A stretch of DNA of 64,000 bases from Riptortus pedestris (lineage: Eukaryota > Arthropoda > Insecta > Hemiptera > Alydidae), in NCBI GenBank assembly GCA_019009955.1, contig CM032228.1, positions 103,924,001 through 103,988,000 of the forward strand. Reading direction: 5' to 3'. Below the pieces are notes generated by a model. The model was not told where the DNA came from, ran no database searches, and worked only from the letters and a program-made list of their open reading frames with translations. The position numbers and the translations under genes were made by a program. Below, one piece after another: positions 1-43,715 of the stretch (position 1 is the first letter of the stretch; each line of letters starts with the position of its first letter).

Positions 1-107
1 CTTACGGGGAAAAGTGCTCCTAGACAGGAAGAGCAGTTGTACTCAAAAGCATTGCCAAAAACAACATAAAATCTTTCCGTTTCAAATGATTTCACCTTAG
101 CTAGTAT
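1..107 (+). mobile_element. decayed Helitron 3' end
   Basis: Bases from about 40 to 107 resemble, with many changes, the terminal 80 bases of the Helitron that ends at 48682 (AAAGC-TTGCCAAAAA, then TTCAAATGATTTC), and finish in GCTAGT. A second Helitron starts immediately afterwards. Only a relic. Confidence 0.3.
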
Positions 108-1222
108 ATATATAAAATTGTAACCTCTGTCTGTACATTGATTTTTTTCGCGAAATTTCGCGATAACTTTTCGTTTCACATGTCATAGACACCATAACTG
201 CATTTTGTTTCTTTCGTGTATGTTTGTTTGTTTGTTACCTTTTCACGCATAAACGGCTGAACCAAATTTTATGAAACTTGGTATGTATATTACTAATAGC
301 CCAACTTAGACTTTAGGCTATATTAATATTCTCTGAGACAAACAGGAGTAGGGGTTATAAGGGGGGCCTGAAATTAAAAATACTAACAAATTAAAATATG
401 CACATAACAAAAGTTATTTATTTTGTTATTTAGAGTAACTTTTCTTATATACACTTTCGTCGTATACCGAAGTGTAAATGAGTTATACGCTAAAAATTAT
501 AGCGGGCGTCAACAATTTGTTTTGCCACGAAAGACTCAATGGAATAAAACTCGGCACGTGTATTAGCACTAACACCTTCATTATAATAAGCCATACCTAC
601 ATTTCTAGGGACGTGCAGGAGTGGGGGTTGCAAGGGAGGCCTGAGTTTACAAAATAGGTGTATTTCGTTTTCAATTGGTTTTTCGGCAAATATGCACATA
701 ACAAAAGTTATTTATTTTGTTATTTAAAGTAACTTTTGTGATATTCATTTTGTCTTTTAACAAAGTATAAACGAGATATACACTATAAACTAAAGCGGGA
801 GTCAACTATTTTATTGGGCGCTAACGATTGAACCGAACTTAACAAAACTCGGCATGTCGATTAGCATTAATTCTTGGATGATTGAAAGCTATATTAAAAT
901 GTTTAGGTTAGAGCGGGAGTGGGGATTATAAGGGAGGCCTGAAATAAAAATTCCCGATATTTCATTGTCTATTTGTTTTTCGACAAACATGCATATAACA
1001 AAAGTTGTTTACTTTGTTATTTAGATTAACTTTTTTTTTTTTATACATTTCTCCAGGAACAATGTGTGGAGCAAGTAATTTGCGTAGAAATATTGATGTG
1101 CTAAACAATTCATTCCAATTTGAACTATCAGGTACCTCACCTGGAAAAATGAATTCAAATCTACGTTAATATTTTGTCTTTAATAACTGAAATCTATGCA
1201 TAATGCACAAGAGACGGATATA
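105..1222 (+). mobile_element. non-autonomous Helitron, 3' end missing
   Basis: It begins TATATATATAAAATTGTAAC and shows the same body as the copies at 25646, 32992, 47385 and 62785, including AAACGGCTGAACC and repeated units marked by AGGAGTGGGGGTTATAAGGG. It stops near ATGCATAATGCACAAGAGACGG, about 200 bases short of the hairpin and CTAG end of the family. No replicase or helicase ORF is present, so it is non-autonomous. It lies in opposite orientation to the next copy. Confidence 0.7.
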
Positions 1223-2137
1223 TATACTATATATAGATATATATACTAGCTCAGATACCCGGCTTCGCCCGGGAATTCATTTGAGGCTGCATGGTGTGGT
1301 ATTTTTTTGGCTAGGCTTTACTTTGTACAATATTTTGATATTTACCCGTCCCAGTGTTAAGTGTTTATACCCGTCGTTGCTATGAATTTTTTAATAATAA
1401 AATTAATTTGTTATGTAAAACTTCACAGCCCTCCATATTGTCATATTTCCCGTCCCTTGTGCATTATGCTTAGCTTTGAATTATTAAGGTCAAAATATTA
1501 ACATAGATTTGAATTAATTTTTCCAGGTTAGGTACCTGGTATTTCATATTGGAATGAATTGATGAGCATATCATCATTTCTGCGCAAGTTACTTGCTTCA
1601 TGAATTGTTCCCAAAAAAAATGAATAGAACAAAAGTTACTCTAAATAACAAAGTAAACCACTTCTGTTATGTGCACGTTTGTCGAAAAACCAATAGGAAA
1701 CAAAATATCGCTATTTTTAATTTCAGGCCTCCCTTATAACCCCCACTCCCGTTCGAACCTAAAAATTTTAATATAGCTTATAATCATGGAAGAATTAATG
1801 CTAATTGACATACCGAGTTTTGTTAAGTTCGGTTCAACCGTTAGTGCCCAATAAAATTGTTCACTTCCACTATAGATTTTAGCGTATATCTCGTTTGTTA
1901 TTCGGTATACGAAAAAAGTGTATATAACAAAAGTTACTCCAAATTACAAAAAAAAAACAACTTTTGTTATGTACATATTTGCCGAAAAACGAATAGAAAA
2001 CGAAATACCGCTATTAGCAGATTTCCCTTAAGGGAAATCAGCTATTGAGGTTGTACTCATGATGCAATTTTCGAAATTTTTCTTCAAATGTCCATCGATC
2101 CTACCCAGGAGATGACGAAAATGAGGTCCGTTCAAAA

Positions 2138-2172
<35 letters not shown>

Positions 2173-2176
<4 letters not shown>

Positions 2177-2527
2177 GCAGCTGCTTAGTGTCACTAGTGC
2201 AACCTTCCCTAACGGTCGTTTACCCGCCACAGGTAGTCAGTGTTGCCAACAAAAAATAAAAGAATTAATAAATTAATTAGGATAAATATACCGGGCTACA
2301 CTGCGGTAACCAGACAATAGACTACCCTTTTCCAGTGTGTATTCAACCTCTATCGTGTGCACGTGCTCTCAGCTAATAAACAGAATTAATAGTTCTCATT
2401 TGACTTTTTATCGTTTTTTTATTAGAAGAGTTTTTTATATTTATTATTTAATTTATCATTATTTTACAATATAGTGCGTCATTTTAATTTTGGAGCATTT
2501 ATTATTTTTTATACCTCGTGCTCTAAA
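2173..2527 (+). repeat. 5' LTR of gypsy element
   Basis: It starts TGTAGCAGCTGC and ends CTCGTGCTCTAAA. It differs from the 3' LTR at only two places seen by eye, both C-to-T differences (for example 2217 versus 6545), about 99.4% identity. The exact end is uncertain by a base or two because the flank is (TA)n. Promoter elements were not assigned. Confidence 0.93.
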
Positions 2528-2528
2528 G

Positions 2529-2546
2529 TGGTGACCCCGACGTGAT
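2529..2546 (+). other. primer binding site, tRNA-Trp
   Basis: TGGTGACCCCGACGTGAT is an exact 18-base complement of the 3' end of eukaryotic tRNA-Trp including CCA, one base after the LTR. tRNA-Trp priming is known for CsRn1-type Ty3/gypsy elements. The site overlaps the presumed gag start codon at 2545-2547. Confidence 0.85.
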
Positions 2547-3360
2547 GGACACTCAGATGGGGGAAAACGTAGAGAAGTCTGCAACAGGCGAAACTACCGA
2601 AGTTGCCGCTTGTGGAGCAGGGCCGAGCATCCGAATACCAAATTTCTGGAAAGCCGACCCAGAACTCTGGTTCTGCCAGGCCGAAGCCGTCTTCGCCACC
2701 TCCAGGGTAAGCTCTTCTCGAATTAAGTTTCAGCTGGTGGTGACGAACCTTGAGTTCGATATTCTCAAGGAGGTGGCGGATATCGTGAAGAACCCCCCTG
2801 CCGAACCATATGAAGCACTTAAGGCTCGACTTCTGCACCGGTACGCGGAATCTGAAAACCTCAGAATTCGCCGTCTTTTGGAGGACAGGCGCCTGGCTGA
2901 AGGAGAAAGACCATCCCAGCTTCTCAACGAGCTGAAACGTCTCGGAGGTACCTCCGTGTCCTCGGACCTTCTACGAACGATGTGGCTGAGGGCACTACCC
3001 GACCGCATGCAAGCAACATTAGCTGTGACCACTGAGTCCTCCGTGGATAAATTGGCAGAAATCGCCGACAGAATTGCCGAGGTGTACGAACCAGCCATTC
3101 ACGAGGTACGCACACAACCCGCCTCACACCGACCCTCTCAACTAGCTCACCTGGAGGAAACGATCCAGCAGCTATGCCGAGACATGAAGGAGCTTAAAAG
3201 ACAACTGGTGCGAGGGCGGTGAGATAGATCACACTCCCGGGCCCGGACCCGGTCACCAAGCCGTAATCGAGAATGGTGCTATTTCCATCAAACCTTCCGC
3301 GAGAAGGCCCGGAAATGCCGGCAACCCTGCACGTGGAAGCCTACAAACCAGGGAAACTAA
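2545..3360 (+). pseudogene. gag: gypsy gag, interrupted by an in-frame stop
   Basis: Gag forms the retrotransposon capsid and packages its RNA. The ATG at 2545 opens 226 codons ending at TGA 3220-3222. The same frame then stays open to TAA at 3358-3360, and this part contains Arg/Ser-rich residues and a zinc-finger-like C-x2-H-x9-C-x3-C pattern (codons at 3277, 3286, 3316 and 3328). The nucleic-acid-binding end thus lies behind the stop, which I read as a recent CGA-to-TGA change. A GTG just upstream in frame is not the start. The 3' end overlaps the pol frame by about 88 bases, shifted by -1. Confidence 0.85.
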
Positions 3361-6300
3361 TAGCAGCGGCCGAGATGGCAGACTCCGTCGCTGATGCCAA
3401 TCACCGCCGATTGTTTGTGAGGGAGAAGGACACGGGTGACAGATATCTCGTGGACACCGGTGCATGCATATCTGTCATCCCGGCCAAGGACCGCAGGCAA
3501 CCTACCAACTTCCCTCTGTACGCGGCCAACGGTACTCCCATCAGGACGTACGGGGAAGTCAAAAAGATTTTAAACATCGGACTCCGACGGCCGCTTCCGT
3601 GGTCTTTTATTCTGGCGGACATTAGCAGCCCCATCATTGGCGCGGACTTCCTTTTCCATCACCACATCCTCGTTGATGTCAGGGGTCGTCAGCTTCTCGA
3701 CGCGAAGACCGGACTTACTTCCAAGGGCACCCTCGCTAATTCCAATCTACCCACGATCTACGCAGTTCCAGGTGGTGAGTGGTACTACGACCTCCTACGG
3801 AAGTACCCATCTATCACCCGCCCTTCCACCGTCCTGCAGCAACCGAAGCATCATATACGGCACTTCATCGAGACCAAAGGACCCCCTGTCACGGCGAAAG
3901 CTCGGCGCCTTCATCCAGAAAGATATAAGGCCGCCAGGGAGGAATTTCTAAAAATGGTCGACGAAGGAATCTGTCGTCCATCTAATAGCCCGTATGCTAG
4001 CCCATTGCATATTGTTACAAAAAAGGATGGCACGATACGATTCTGCGGGGACTACCGTAGACTCAATGAGCAAACAGTTCCCGATAGGTACAGCGTGCCG
4101 AACATTCAGGACCTCAACACCAACCTTCGAGGAAAAACCTGCTTCATCAAACTTGACCTGAATAGAGCTTATTATCAGGTCCCGGTAGCGGAAGAGGACA
4201 TAAAGAAGACGGCAGTGATAACACCATTTGGACTCTTCGAATTCCTCGTCATGTGTTTCGGCCTGCGGAATGCCGCCCAGACGTTCCAACGACTTATGGA
4301 CAGCATATTGGCTCTACCTTATGTCTTTGTGTATTTGGACGACATACTGGTAGCATCCGCCTCTGAGGACGAACATCGGGTTCACTTGGACGAAGTATTC
4401 CGGATACTAAACGATCACGGCCTTACTATCAATCCCAGCAAATCGGAATTCTGTAAACCAGAAATCGATTTTCTGGGATTCCTCGTCAGTTCCCAGGGGA
4501 TCAAACCTCTTCCACAAAAAGTTAGCATGATTGCAGAGTTTCCCCGACCCAGCAACAAGGGACAACTTCGCCGTTTCTTGGGTATGCTCAACTTTTATAG
4601 ACGGTTCATGCCTAATGCTGCAGACCACCAACGTCCCCTACACGCACTTGTCGGCAACAGCAAGAGACGTGACTCTACTCCGCTCGAATGGACCGAAGAG
4701 GCTGACTCGGCGTTTCGGCAGTGTCAACAAGACGTTAAACAGGCCCTCATCTTGTTACATCCCTCTGACGATGCCGAACTCACACTTGCTTGTGACGCTT
4801 CGAACACGGCGATTGGTGCGGTTCTGCAACAACGGGAAGATCCTGGGTGGAAATCTCTCGGATTCTTTTCCAAGACTTTAACGAACGCTAAGCAAAGGTA
4901 TTCGACGTACGACAGGGAGCTTCTAGCCATTCATCGAGCACTCCGGCACTTTAGACCCCTTCTTGAAGGACGTAACTTTGCCATCCTTACTGACCATAAA
5001 CCTCTAATTCACATGTTTCGACAGCGCCCGGAAACCGCTACACCCATGCGTATCAGGCTCGTTAACTTCATCAGCCAATTTACGACGGACATCCGACATG
5101 TGGCAGGGAGGGACAACATGGTGGCGGATACCCTTTCAAGGATGGAAGAGATATCACTCCCCGACGATATTGAGACGATTGCCATGGAGCAAGAAGCTGA
5201 CGCCAGCATCTCTGAATTGCTTTGCAACCCGGCATTAACCCTAAAATGGATGGACACCCCACAGTGCACGAAGCCCCTGCTCTGCGAGACTACCACATCC
5301 AGAGTTCGCCCCTATCTGCCCGCATCCTTGAGACACACCATCTTTAAGAAGCTCCACGATCTCAGCCACCCAGGAATACGTGGATCACGACGACTCCTTA
5401 CCCAACGCTTCTTCTGGCCTAATATGCAGATAGACATCGCCTCCTGGGCACGGGGCTGTGTGGCCTGCCAACGCAGCAAAGTTTACCGCCACACGGTTAC
5501 TCGACCAGGCTCCTTTATTCCAGTTGGCTGCTTCGAGCATATCCACGTCGATATTATCGGACCTCTTCAGTCGTCAGCTGGCAAACGTTATTGCCTAACT
5601 ATGATTGATAGGTTCACTCGGTGGCCTGAAGCTGAACCACTCGCAGACATTAGCGCCGAGACCATCGCTAGGGCTTTGCACAGCACTTGGATTTGTCGTT
5701 ATGGTGTCCCGACAAGAATAACTACAGACCAAGGCCGCCAGTTCGAAAGCGAACTCTTCCGAAATCTGACCCAGATTCTGGGTGTTAAACGCTGTAGGAC
5801 GACAGCCTACCATCCGCAGAGTAATGGGTGCGTCGAAAGGTGGCACCGAACGCTCAAGGCAGCCTTAACAGCTCATCTCATAGACTCAGCCAAATGGACC
5901 GATGCGCTGCCTACAGTCCTTCTCGGTTTGAGAGCAGCTGTACGAGAAGACAATAACAGCAGTGCTGCGGATTGTGTGTTCGGACAGCCCCTCCGTTTGC
6001 CAGGCGAGTTACTCACAACCACCCAACGGCCTGAAGACACTGACGAGTTCCTCCGGACACTGAGGGACAGCATGAAAGACATACGTCCAGCACCTCATCG
6101 ATCCAGCAATAAACCAATTTTTGTCCCGGATGATCTGAAGAACTGCAAGTACGTTTTCTCTAGGGACGATGCAGTTCGTCAACCATTGATGCCACTCTGG
6201 ACCACACCTAGTCATGAATAGGCAGCTGAAGACATTCACCATTCAGCTTCCCTCCGGACCGAAGATTGTCTCTACCGACCGCCTGAAACCAGCATTCACC

Positions 6301-6483
6301 ATCAAGGACCCAGCTCAACTAACCCTAGCTCGACCACCAGCGCAGACACCTTTTACTTCGCCATCGACAGCACCACAGACATGCGACCAACCATCCAGCA
6401 ACGACTCAGCCACCCGAGCGGAACCATCCCTTCGGACTCGCCAGGGCCGACTCGTCCGTCTTCCCGTCCGCTTCCGTGACTGA
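3273..6483 (+). pseudogene. pol: gypsy pol polyprotein (protease, RT, RNase H, integrase) with a 3' frameshift
   Basis: The open frame 3273-6221 has 982 codons. Aspartic protease: VDTGACISVIP with D61. Reverse transcriptase: LDLNRAYYQ (D295) and YLDD (354-357). RNase H: D508 in ACDAS, E549 in DRELLAIH, D574 in LTDHKPL. Integrase: HHCC zinc domain H695, H699, C729, C732, and catalytic D760, D819, E855 with 35 residues between the last two. All catalytic residues seen are present. Near 6200-6214 a small indel moves the C-terminal beta-barrel part (FTIQLPSGPKIVSTDRLKP) into another frame that ends at 6481-6483. The polyprotein therefore stops early with an altered tail. Pol is expressed in these elements by -1 shifting from gag. 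Confidence 0.93.
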
Positions 6484-6500
6484 GCCGTTGGGGGGAGTGT

Positions 6501-6851
6501 TGTAGCAGCTGCTTAGTGTCACTAGTGCAACCTTCCCTAACGGTTGTTTACCCGCCACAGGTAGTCAGTGTTGCCAACAAAAAATAAAAGAATTAATAAA
6601 TTAATTAGGATAAATATACCGGGCTACACTGCGGTAACCAGACAATAGACTACCCTTTTTCAGTGTGTATTCAACCTCTATCGTGTGCACGTGCTCTCAG
6701 CTAATAAACAGAATTAATAGTTCTCATTTGACTTTTTATCGTTTTTTTATTAGAAGAGTTTTTTATATTTATTATTTAATTTATCATTATTTTACAATAT
6801 AGTGCGTCATTTTAATTTTGGAGCATTTATTATTTTTTATACCTCGTGCTC

Positions 6852-6855
<4 letters not shown>
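6501..6855 (+). repeat. 3' LTR of gypsy element
   Basis: Same 355-bp length as the 5' copy, directly after the purine tract. It carries T where the 5' copy has C at offset 44, and a second C/T difference near the CCCTTTTTC run. It is followed at once by (TA)n. Confidence 0.93.
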
Positions 6856-6898
<43 letters not shown>

Positions 6899-7863
6899 CT
6901 GTTACCGTCGTTTTATGTAAAAAGAAAGATCAAGTTCGTTAACGGCTGAAATCGGACCAGTGGGAGGGGGGGTTTAGAGGGGAGGATTTTCGAAAATTCG
7001 AAATGTCTCCGTTACTATACGTCGGATCGAAAAATTGTACAGAATCAATCTTATTGCAAATTAAATTTACTATAAATATTGTTATATACATTTATTCCCT
7101 ATCTTGAATATTAACCGAGATATTTGCATTTTTATGAAATTTGGGCCGATAACGGATTTTTGAATTTCCCGTGAAAAGCTAGTTCGGCCTTTTGCCGTAA
7201 CTGTTCGGCTCTCCTATGGAGATTTCTCTATTGTATAGCTTCACGTGGGAAATCTGCTTAGTTTACGCAGCCCCTGCGTGACGGACTTTTTTTAATTTCT
7301 GGCTTCCTTATAACCCCGACTTCTGCCCGTCCCTAGAAATGTTGGTATGGCTTGTTATAATGAAAGCGTTAGTGCTAATACATATACCGAGTTTTATTTA
7401 TTTCGGTTGGGTCTTTTGTCCCAAATAAAATTGTTCACTTCCACTACATGTTTTAGCGTATATCTTGTTTATAATTCGGTATACAAAAAAAGTGTATATA
7501 TCAAAAGTTACTCCAAATAACAAAATAAACAACTTTTGTTATGTACGTATTTGCCGAAAACGAATAGAAAACGAAATACAGCTATTTTCGTAGCTCAGAT
7601 ACTCCCACTCCTGTTCGTCTCAGAAGATTTTAATATAGCCTAAAGTCTAAGTTGGGTTAGTGGTAATATACATACCAAGTTTCATAAAATCCGGTTCAGC
7701 CGTTTATGCGTGAAAAGGTAACAAACAAATAAACAAACAAACACACACGAAAGAAACAAAATGCAGTTATGGTGTCTATGACATGTGAAACGAAAAGTTA
7801 TCGTGAAAATTCGCGAAAAAAAACAATGTACAGACAGAGGTTACAATTTTATATATATATAGA

Positions 7864-7994
7864 TATATACAGTTTTGAACGGACCTCATCTTCGTCATCT
7901 ACTAGGTAGGTTCGATGGACATTTGAAGAAAAATGTCGAAACTTCCGTCATGAGTACGACCTCAATAGCTGATTTCCCTTAAGAGAAATCTGCT
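7864..7994 (-). mobile_element. HINE-like element, 5' portion
   Basis: Read on the - strand this is the 5' segment of the family: AGCAGATTTCTC, TTGAGGTCGTACTCATGACG, GGTCCGTTCAAAACTGTATATA. It abuts the Helitron 5' end at 7863, meaning the Helitron sits in the TA tract of this copy. Confidence 0.6.
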
Positions 7995-7999
7995 AATAA

Positions 8000-8368
8000 A
8001 AGGTTAGAAGACAAGAAAGGTTAGGTACACGAGCGCCGTCCTACGGAAACGGCCGAACTAATCCGGAAACTTCCGACAATAGCCGTAAGCACACTTAATA
8101 AAAATGCAAATATATCGGTTAATATTCAAGATAGAGAATAAATGTATATAACAATATTTATAGTAAATTTAATTTGCAATAAGATTGGTTCTATACACTT
8201 TTTCGATCGACGTACAGTAACGAATATTTCTAATTTTCAAAAATCCCCCCCTCCCACTGGTCGGATTTCAGCCATTAAACGAACTTGATCCTTCTTTTTT
8301 ACATAAAACGATTAAATACCGAGTTTGGTAACGATCGAACAAAAATTGCGACCGCTAGAGCGTTAACA

Positions 8369-8421
<53 letters not shown>

Positions 8422-8510
8422 GAAATCTGCTAACAATTGTTTCACATTTCTATGGACCATGGGAAATCTGTTTAGCTTACGCGGCTACTACGTGATGGAA
8501 GTTTTATTCC
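8000..8510 (-). mobile_element. HINE-like fragments around a (TA)n tract
   Basis: 8095-8364 is the - strand middle part of the family (ATATTTGCATTTTTATTAAG through TCCGATTTCAGCC to CGACCGCTAGAGCGTTAACAGAC), followed by (TA)n at 8371-8418. A diverged + strand 3' end follows: GGGAAATCTGTTTAGCTTACGCGG ... GATGGAAGTTTT at 8461-8505. Two copies appear joined in opposite orientations. Confidence 0.5.
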
Positions 8511-9080
8511 TTCTGTAGTTTTTGAAGTTTCTTATCATATTCAATACTGCTGAATAGTATTTGTTCTTGAAATTACTGTCTTAAAATGTTTATAGTTCTT
8601 TCTGTCATGCTTCAAGTCATTCAATCACGAATTTCGTTCGTCATCAATTAAATGTTTTGCTACAAAATCATTTAAAACTAGTATCAAAAATAACTTCAAA
8701 TTGGTTGGTTGGGGGGGGGGGGATCAATATCATGAATTATACTTGTAAGAAAATTTTCCGTCTGCTTAGAGCTATTGTAGAGTATTGCAACCATTTTTAT
8801 GCCTTCGGCCTCGTATCCAATGAATCTGGATTGACATTAGTCAATATTTATTGTTCATTTTTCAGTTGTACAAATTCGCAGTTCACTAAGGTGGAGGTTA
8901 TACTACTCTGTTCCTCTATGTTGATTGTTTTTATCAGCTGGTTTAGGGAGTCCTGTTAACAGGACTTGTTAAATTGATTTGCTGTTTATGTGTTGATCTG
9001 TTTTCTTTTTTCTAACAATTCAATTGTTGTGTTAGTTATTTCTTCGCAGTTTTCCTTTATTATTTTCTTTTGTTTCTACA
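8511..9080 (+). promoter_or_regulatory. VPS35 upstream region, no element recognised
   Basis: This must hold the 5' UTR and probably the promoter of VPS35, or the 3' end of a first intron. It contains a G run near 8711 and T-rich tracts. No TATA box, initiator or splice acceptor could be assigned with confidence. Confidence 0.3.
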
Positions 9081-42366
<33,286 letters not shown>

Positions 42367-42740
42367 TAGGTATGGTTCTATTTAATATACTTTTATATTT
42401 ACATGTTTAAAGCTGTAAGATGGGGTATAGTTAGGGTGTAAACATTCAAATTCGCTGTGAAGGAGTCATTAAAATAAGAAATGGGAGTCATGATTGATAA
42501 AATGTAGATAAAATTTGAGATTTTGGCGGCTCATTCACTGAATTATTCTGTTACTTCCTCTCTGATTCATCCAATAGGCAATTGAACTCGAAACTATTAA
42601 TTTTTTTTCTCAATGGGGACATTTTTAAAATTTTTTCCTAACAAAAGACCAATCTTTTTGACTTAAGAACATACTCTTGCTTGATACAGGTTTCACTAAA
42701 GTAAGGCCCTTCCGATGCCACCCTCCTACACAAACGTTTC

Positions 42741-43030
42741 TCTATTGCAAGAGTGGGCTAAACATTGCTCACCATTACTCCACAATTCTCTCCTCCCCAT
42801 TGGTAAAGGGTTCTTTTAAAGGAAAATTTGATGAATACAAATGTCATAAGTTCTTATATTAATTACATTGGTGAGTTTTTATTTTTTTATGCAAGAGTGG
42901 GCTCACCATTACTCCACAATTATATTCCCTCCTCCCTATTGGTAAAGGTTTTTTTTTAAAATGGAAAATTTTGTGAATACAAATGTCCTAAGTTCTTTTA
43001 TTAATTAAATTGGTAAGTTTTTATTTTATC
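42741..43030 (+). repeat. tandem duplication, about 144-bp unit
   Basis: GCAAGAGTGGGCT at 42747 and 42891 starts two copies sharing CACCATTACTCCACAATT, CCTATTGGTAAAGG and AATACAAATGTCCTAAGTTC. It lies just after the VPS35 stop, in the 3' UTR or its intron. Confidence 0.7.
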
Positions 43031-43557
43031 CCAATTTTGTAAAAAAAAATTCATTTATTATGTTCTCTATTACAATTTTGTTATAGATATAGTTACATTA
43101 TTTTATCCTGTAGTTAGAAGTCCTAGAGGTTAGAATGTTTTAGTAGGTTTTTATCTCTGATTTGCTTTAATTTTTTGTTTTATAACTTTTGGAGTACATT
43201 CTGTCGTTACTTATTCTCATTAAACCCCTTTAGTTCTTCCTTTACAAAGGCATTTGGTTATGGTTGGGGCATCATTTTAAGGGAAATTTATTGCTCTTTC
43301 AAATATTTTTGATATTGAAATAATTTCTGGAGTTATGGCTTGAGAAAAAAACAATAATATCTGCTAAACAAGTGAGAATCGGACCATATATGAACTTTTA
43401 TGTTGGAAATTGTGTCTAGAATCATCTTTCGACATTTGTGCACTAAACTCTGTTACACCCTGTATTTACATGCACATACATAGAGATCTTTAGCCACCTA
43501 GTTCTAAATTACACCTTTTTGGAAGAAGCACTTTTCGGGTTTAAATTTAAGTTTTCT

Positions 43558-43715
43558 AATGAGAGGACTGGAGCTCGGATTAGCCATGTGAGTTAAAGCA
43601 TTGGCCTTAATCTCAAATTGCAAACCTAGAGTGGCTGTTCGATTCCTGCCTGAGGAATAGGGAATTTATTTAGTGATGAACGCATTAAATAAAATCCTTA
43701 GTTCCACCTAATAAA
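43558..43715 (+). repeat. tRNA-derived SINE
   Basis: An A-box-like TTAGCCATGTGAGTTAAAGC and a B-box GCTGTTCGATTCCTGCC lie about 55 bases apart, as in a tRNA-type pol III promoter. A short unrelated body and an A-rich end (TAATAAAAAAATAC) follow. Confidence 0.55.

Larger units (their letters stand above)
2173..6855 (+). mobile_element. Ty3/gypsy LTR retrotransposon, CsRn1-like, young but broken
   Basis: A 4.7-kb element with two 355-bp direct LTRs, a primer site, gag, pol and a purine-rich tract (TTGGGGGGAGTGT, 6489-6501) next to the 3' LTR. Domain order protease, reverse transcriptase, RNase H, integrase defines Ty3/gypsy. The tRNA-Trp primer site, the small Gag with a CHCC finger and the absence of env match the CsRn1 clade. 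It sits in a (TA)n tract, so the target duplication cannot be read. Gag has an internal stop and pol a late frameshift. Confidence 0.95.
2016..7290 (+). mobile_element. HINE-like (Helentron-associated) element interrupted by gypsy
   Basis: It starts AGCAGATTTCCC at 2016, has its (TA)n at 2139-2172 and 6856-6894, and ends GGGAAATCTGCT, hairpin TTACGCAGCCCCTGCGT, GACGGACTTTT at 7290. The Helitron sequence around it reads CGCTATT before and TTTAATTTC after, which rejoins to the uninterrupted CGCTATTTTTAATTTC present in other units. The insertion is therefore precise, between two T residues. The retrotransposon 2173-6855 splits it inside the microsatellite. Confidence 0.7.
1246..7863 (-). mobile_element. 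non-autonomous Helitron, full-ended, carrying nested insertions
   Basis: Read on the - strand, it starts with TC at 7863-7862 (TCTATATATATATAAAATTG) and ends in a GC hairpin (CCCGGGCGAAGCCGGG, 1258-1273) followed by GAGCTAG at 1246. The TC start, 3' hairpin and CTAG end, flanked by host A and T, are the canonical Helitron signature. The Helitron body itself is only 1246-2015 plus 7291-7863. The rest (2016-7290) is a later HINE-type insertion that itself holds a gypsy element. No ORF of its own. Confidence 0.8.

Noticed and set aside
1857..2048. Helitron-internal open frames recurring in several copies
   Set aside because: The frames are short, broken differently in each copy and carry no helicase or replicase motif.
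3273..6483. An infectious retrovirus-like element with env
   Set aside because: No env ORF between pol and the 3' LTR; only the shifted integrase tail lies there.
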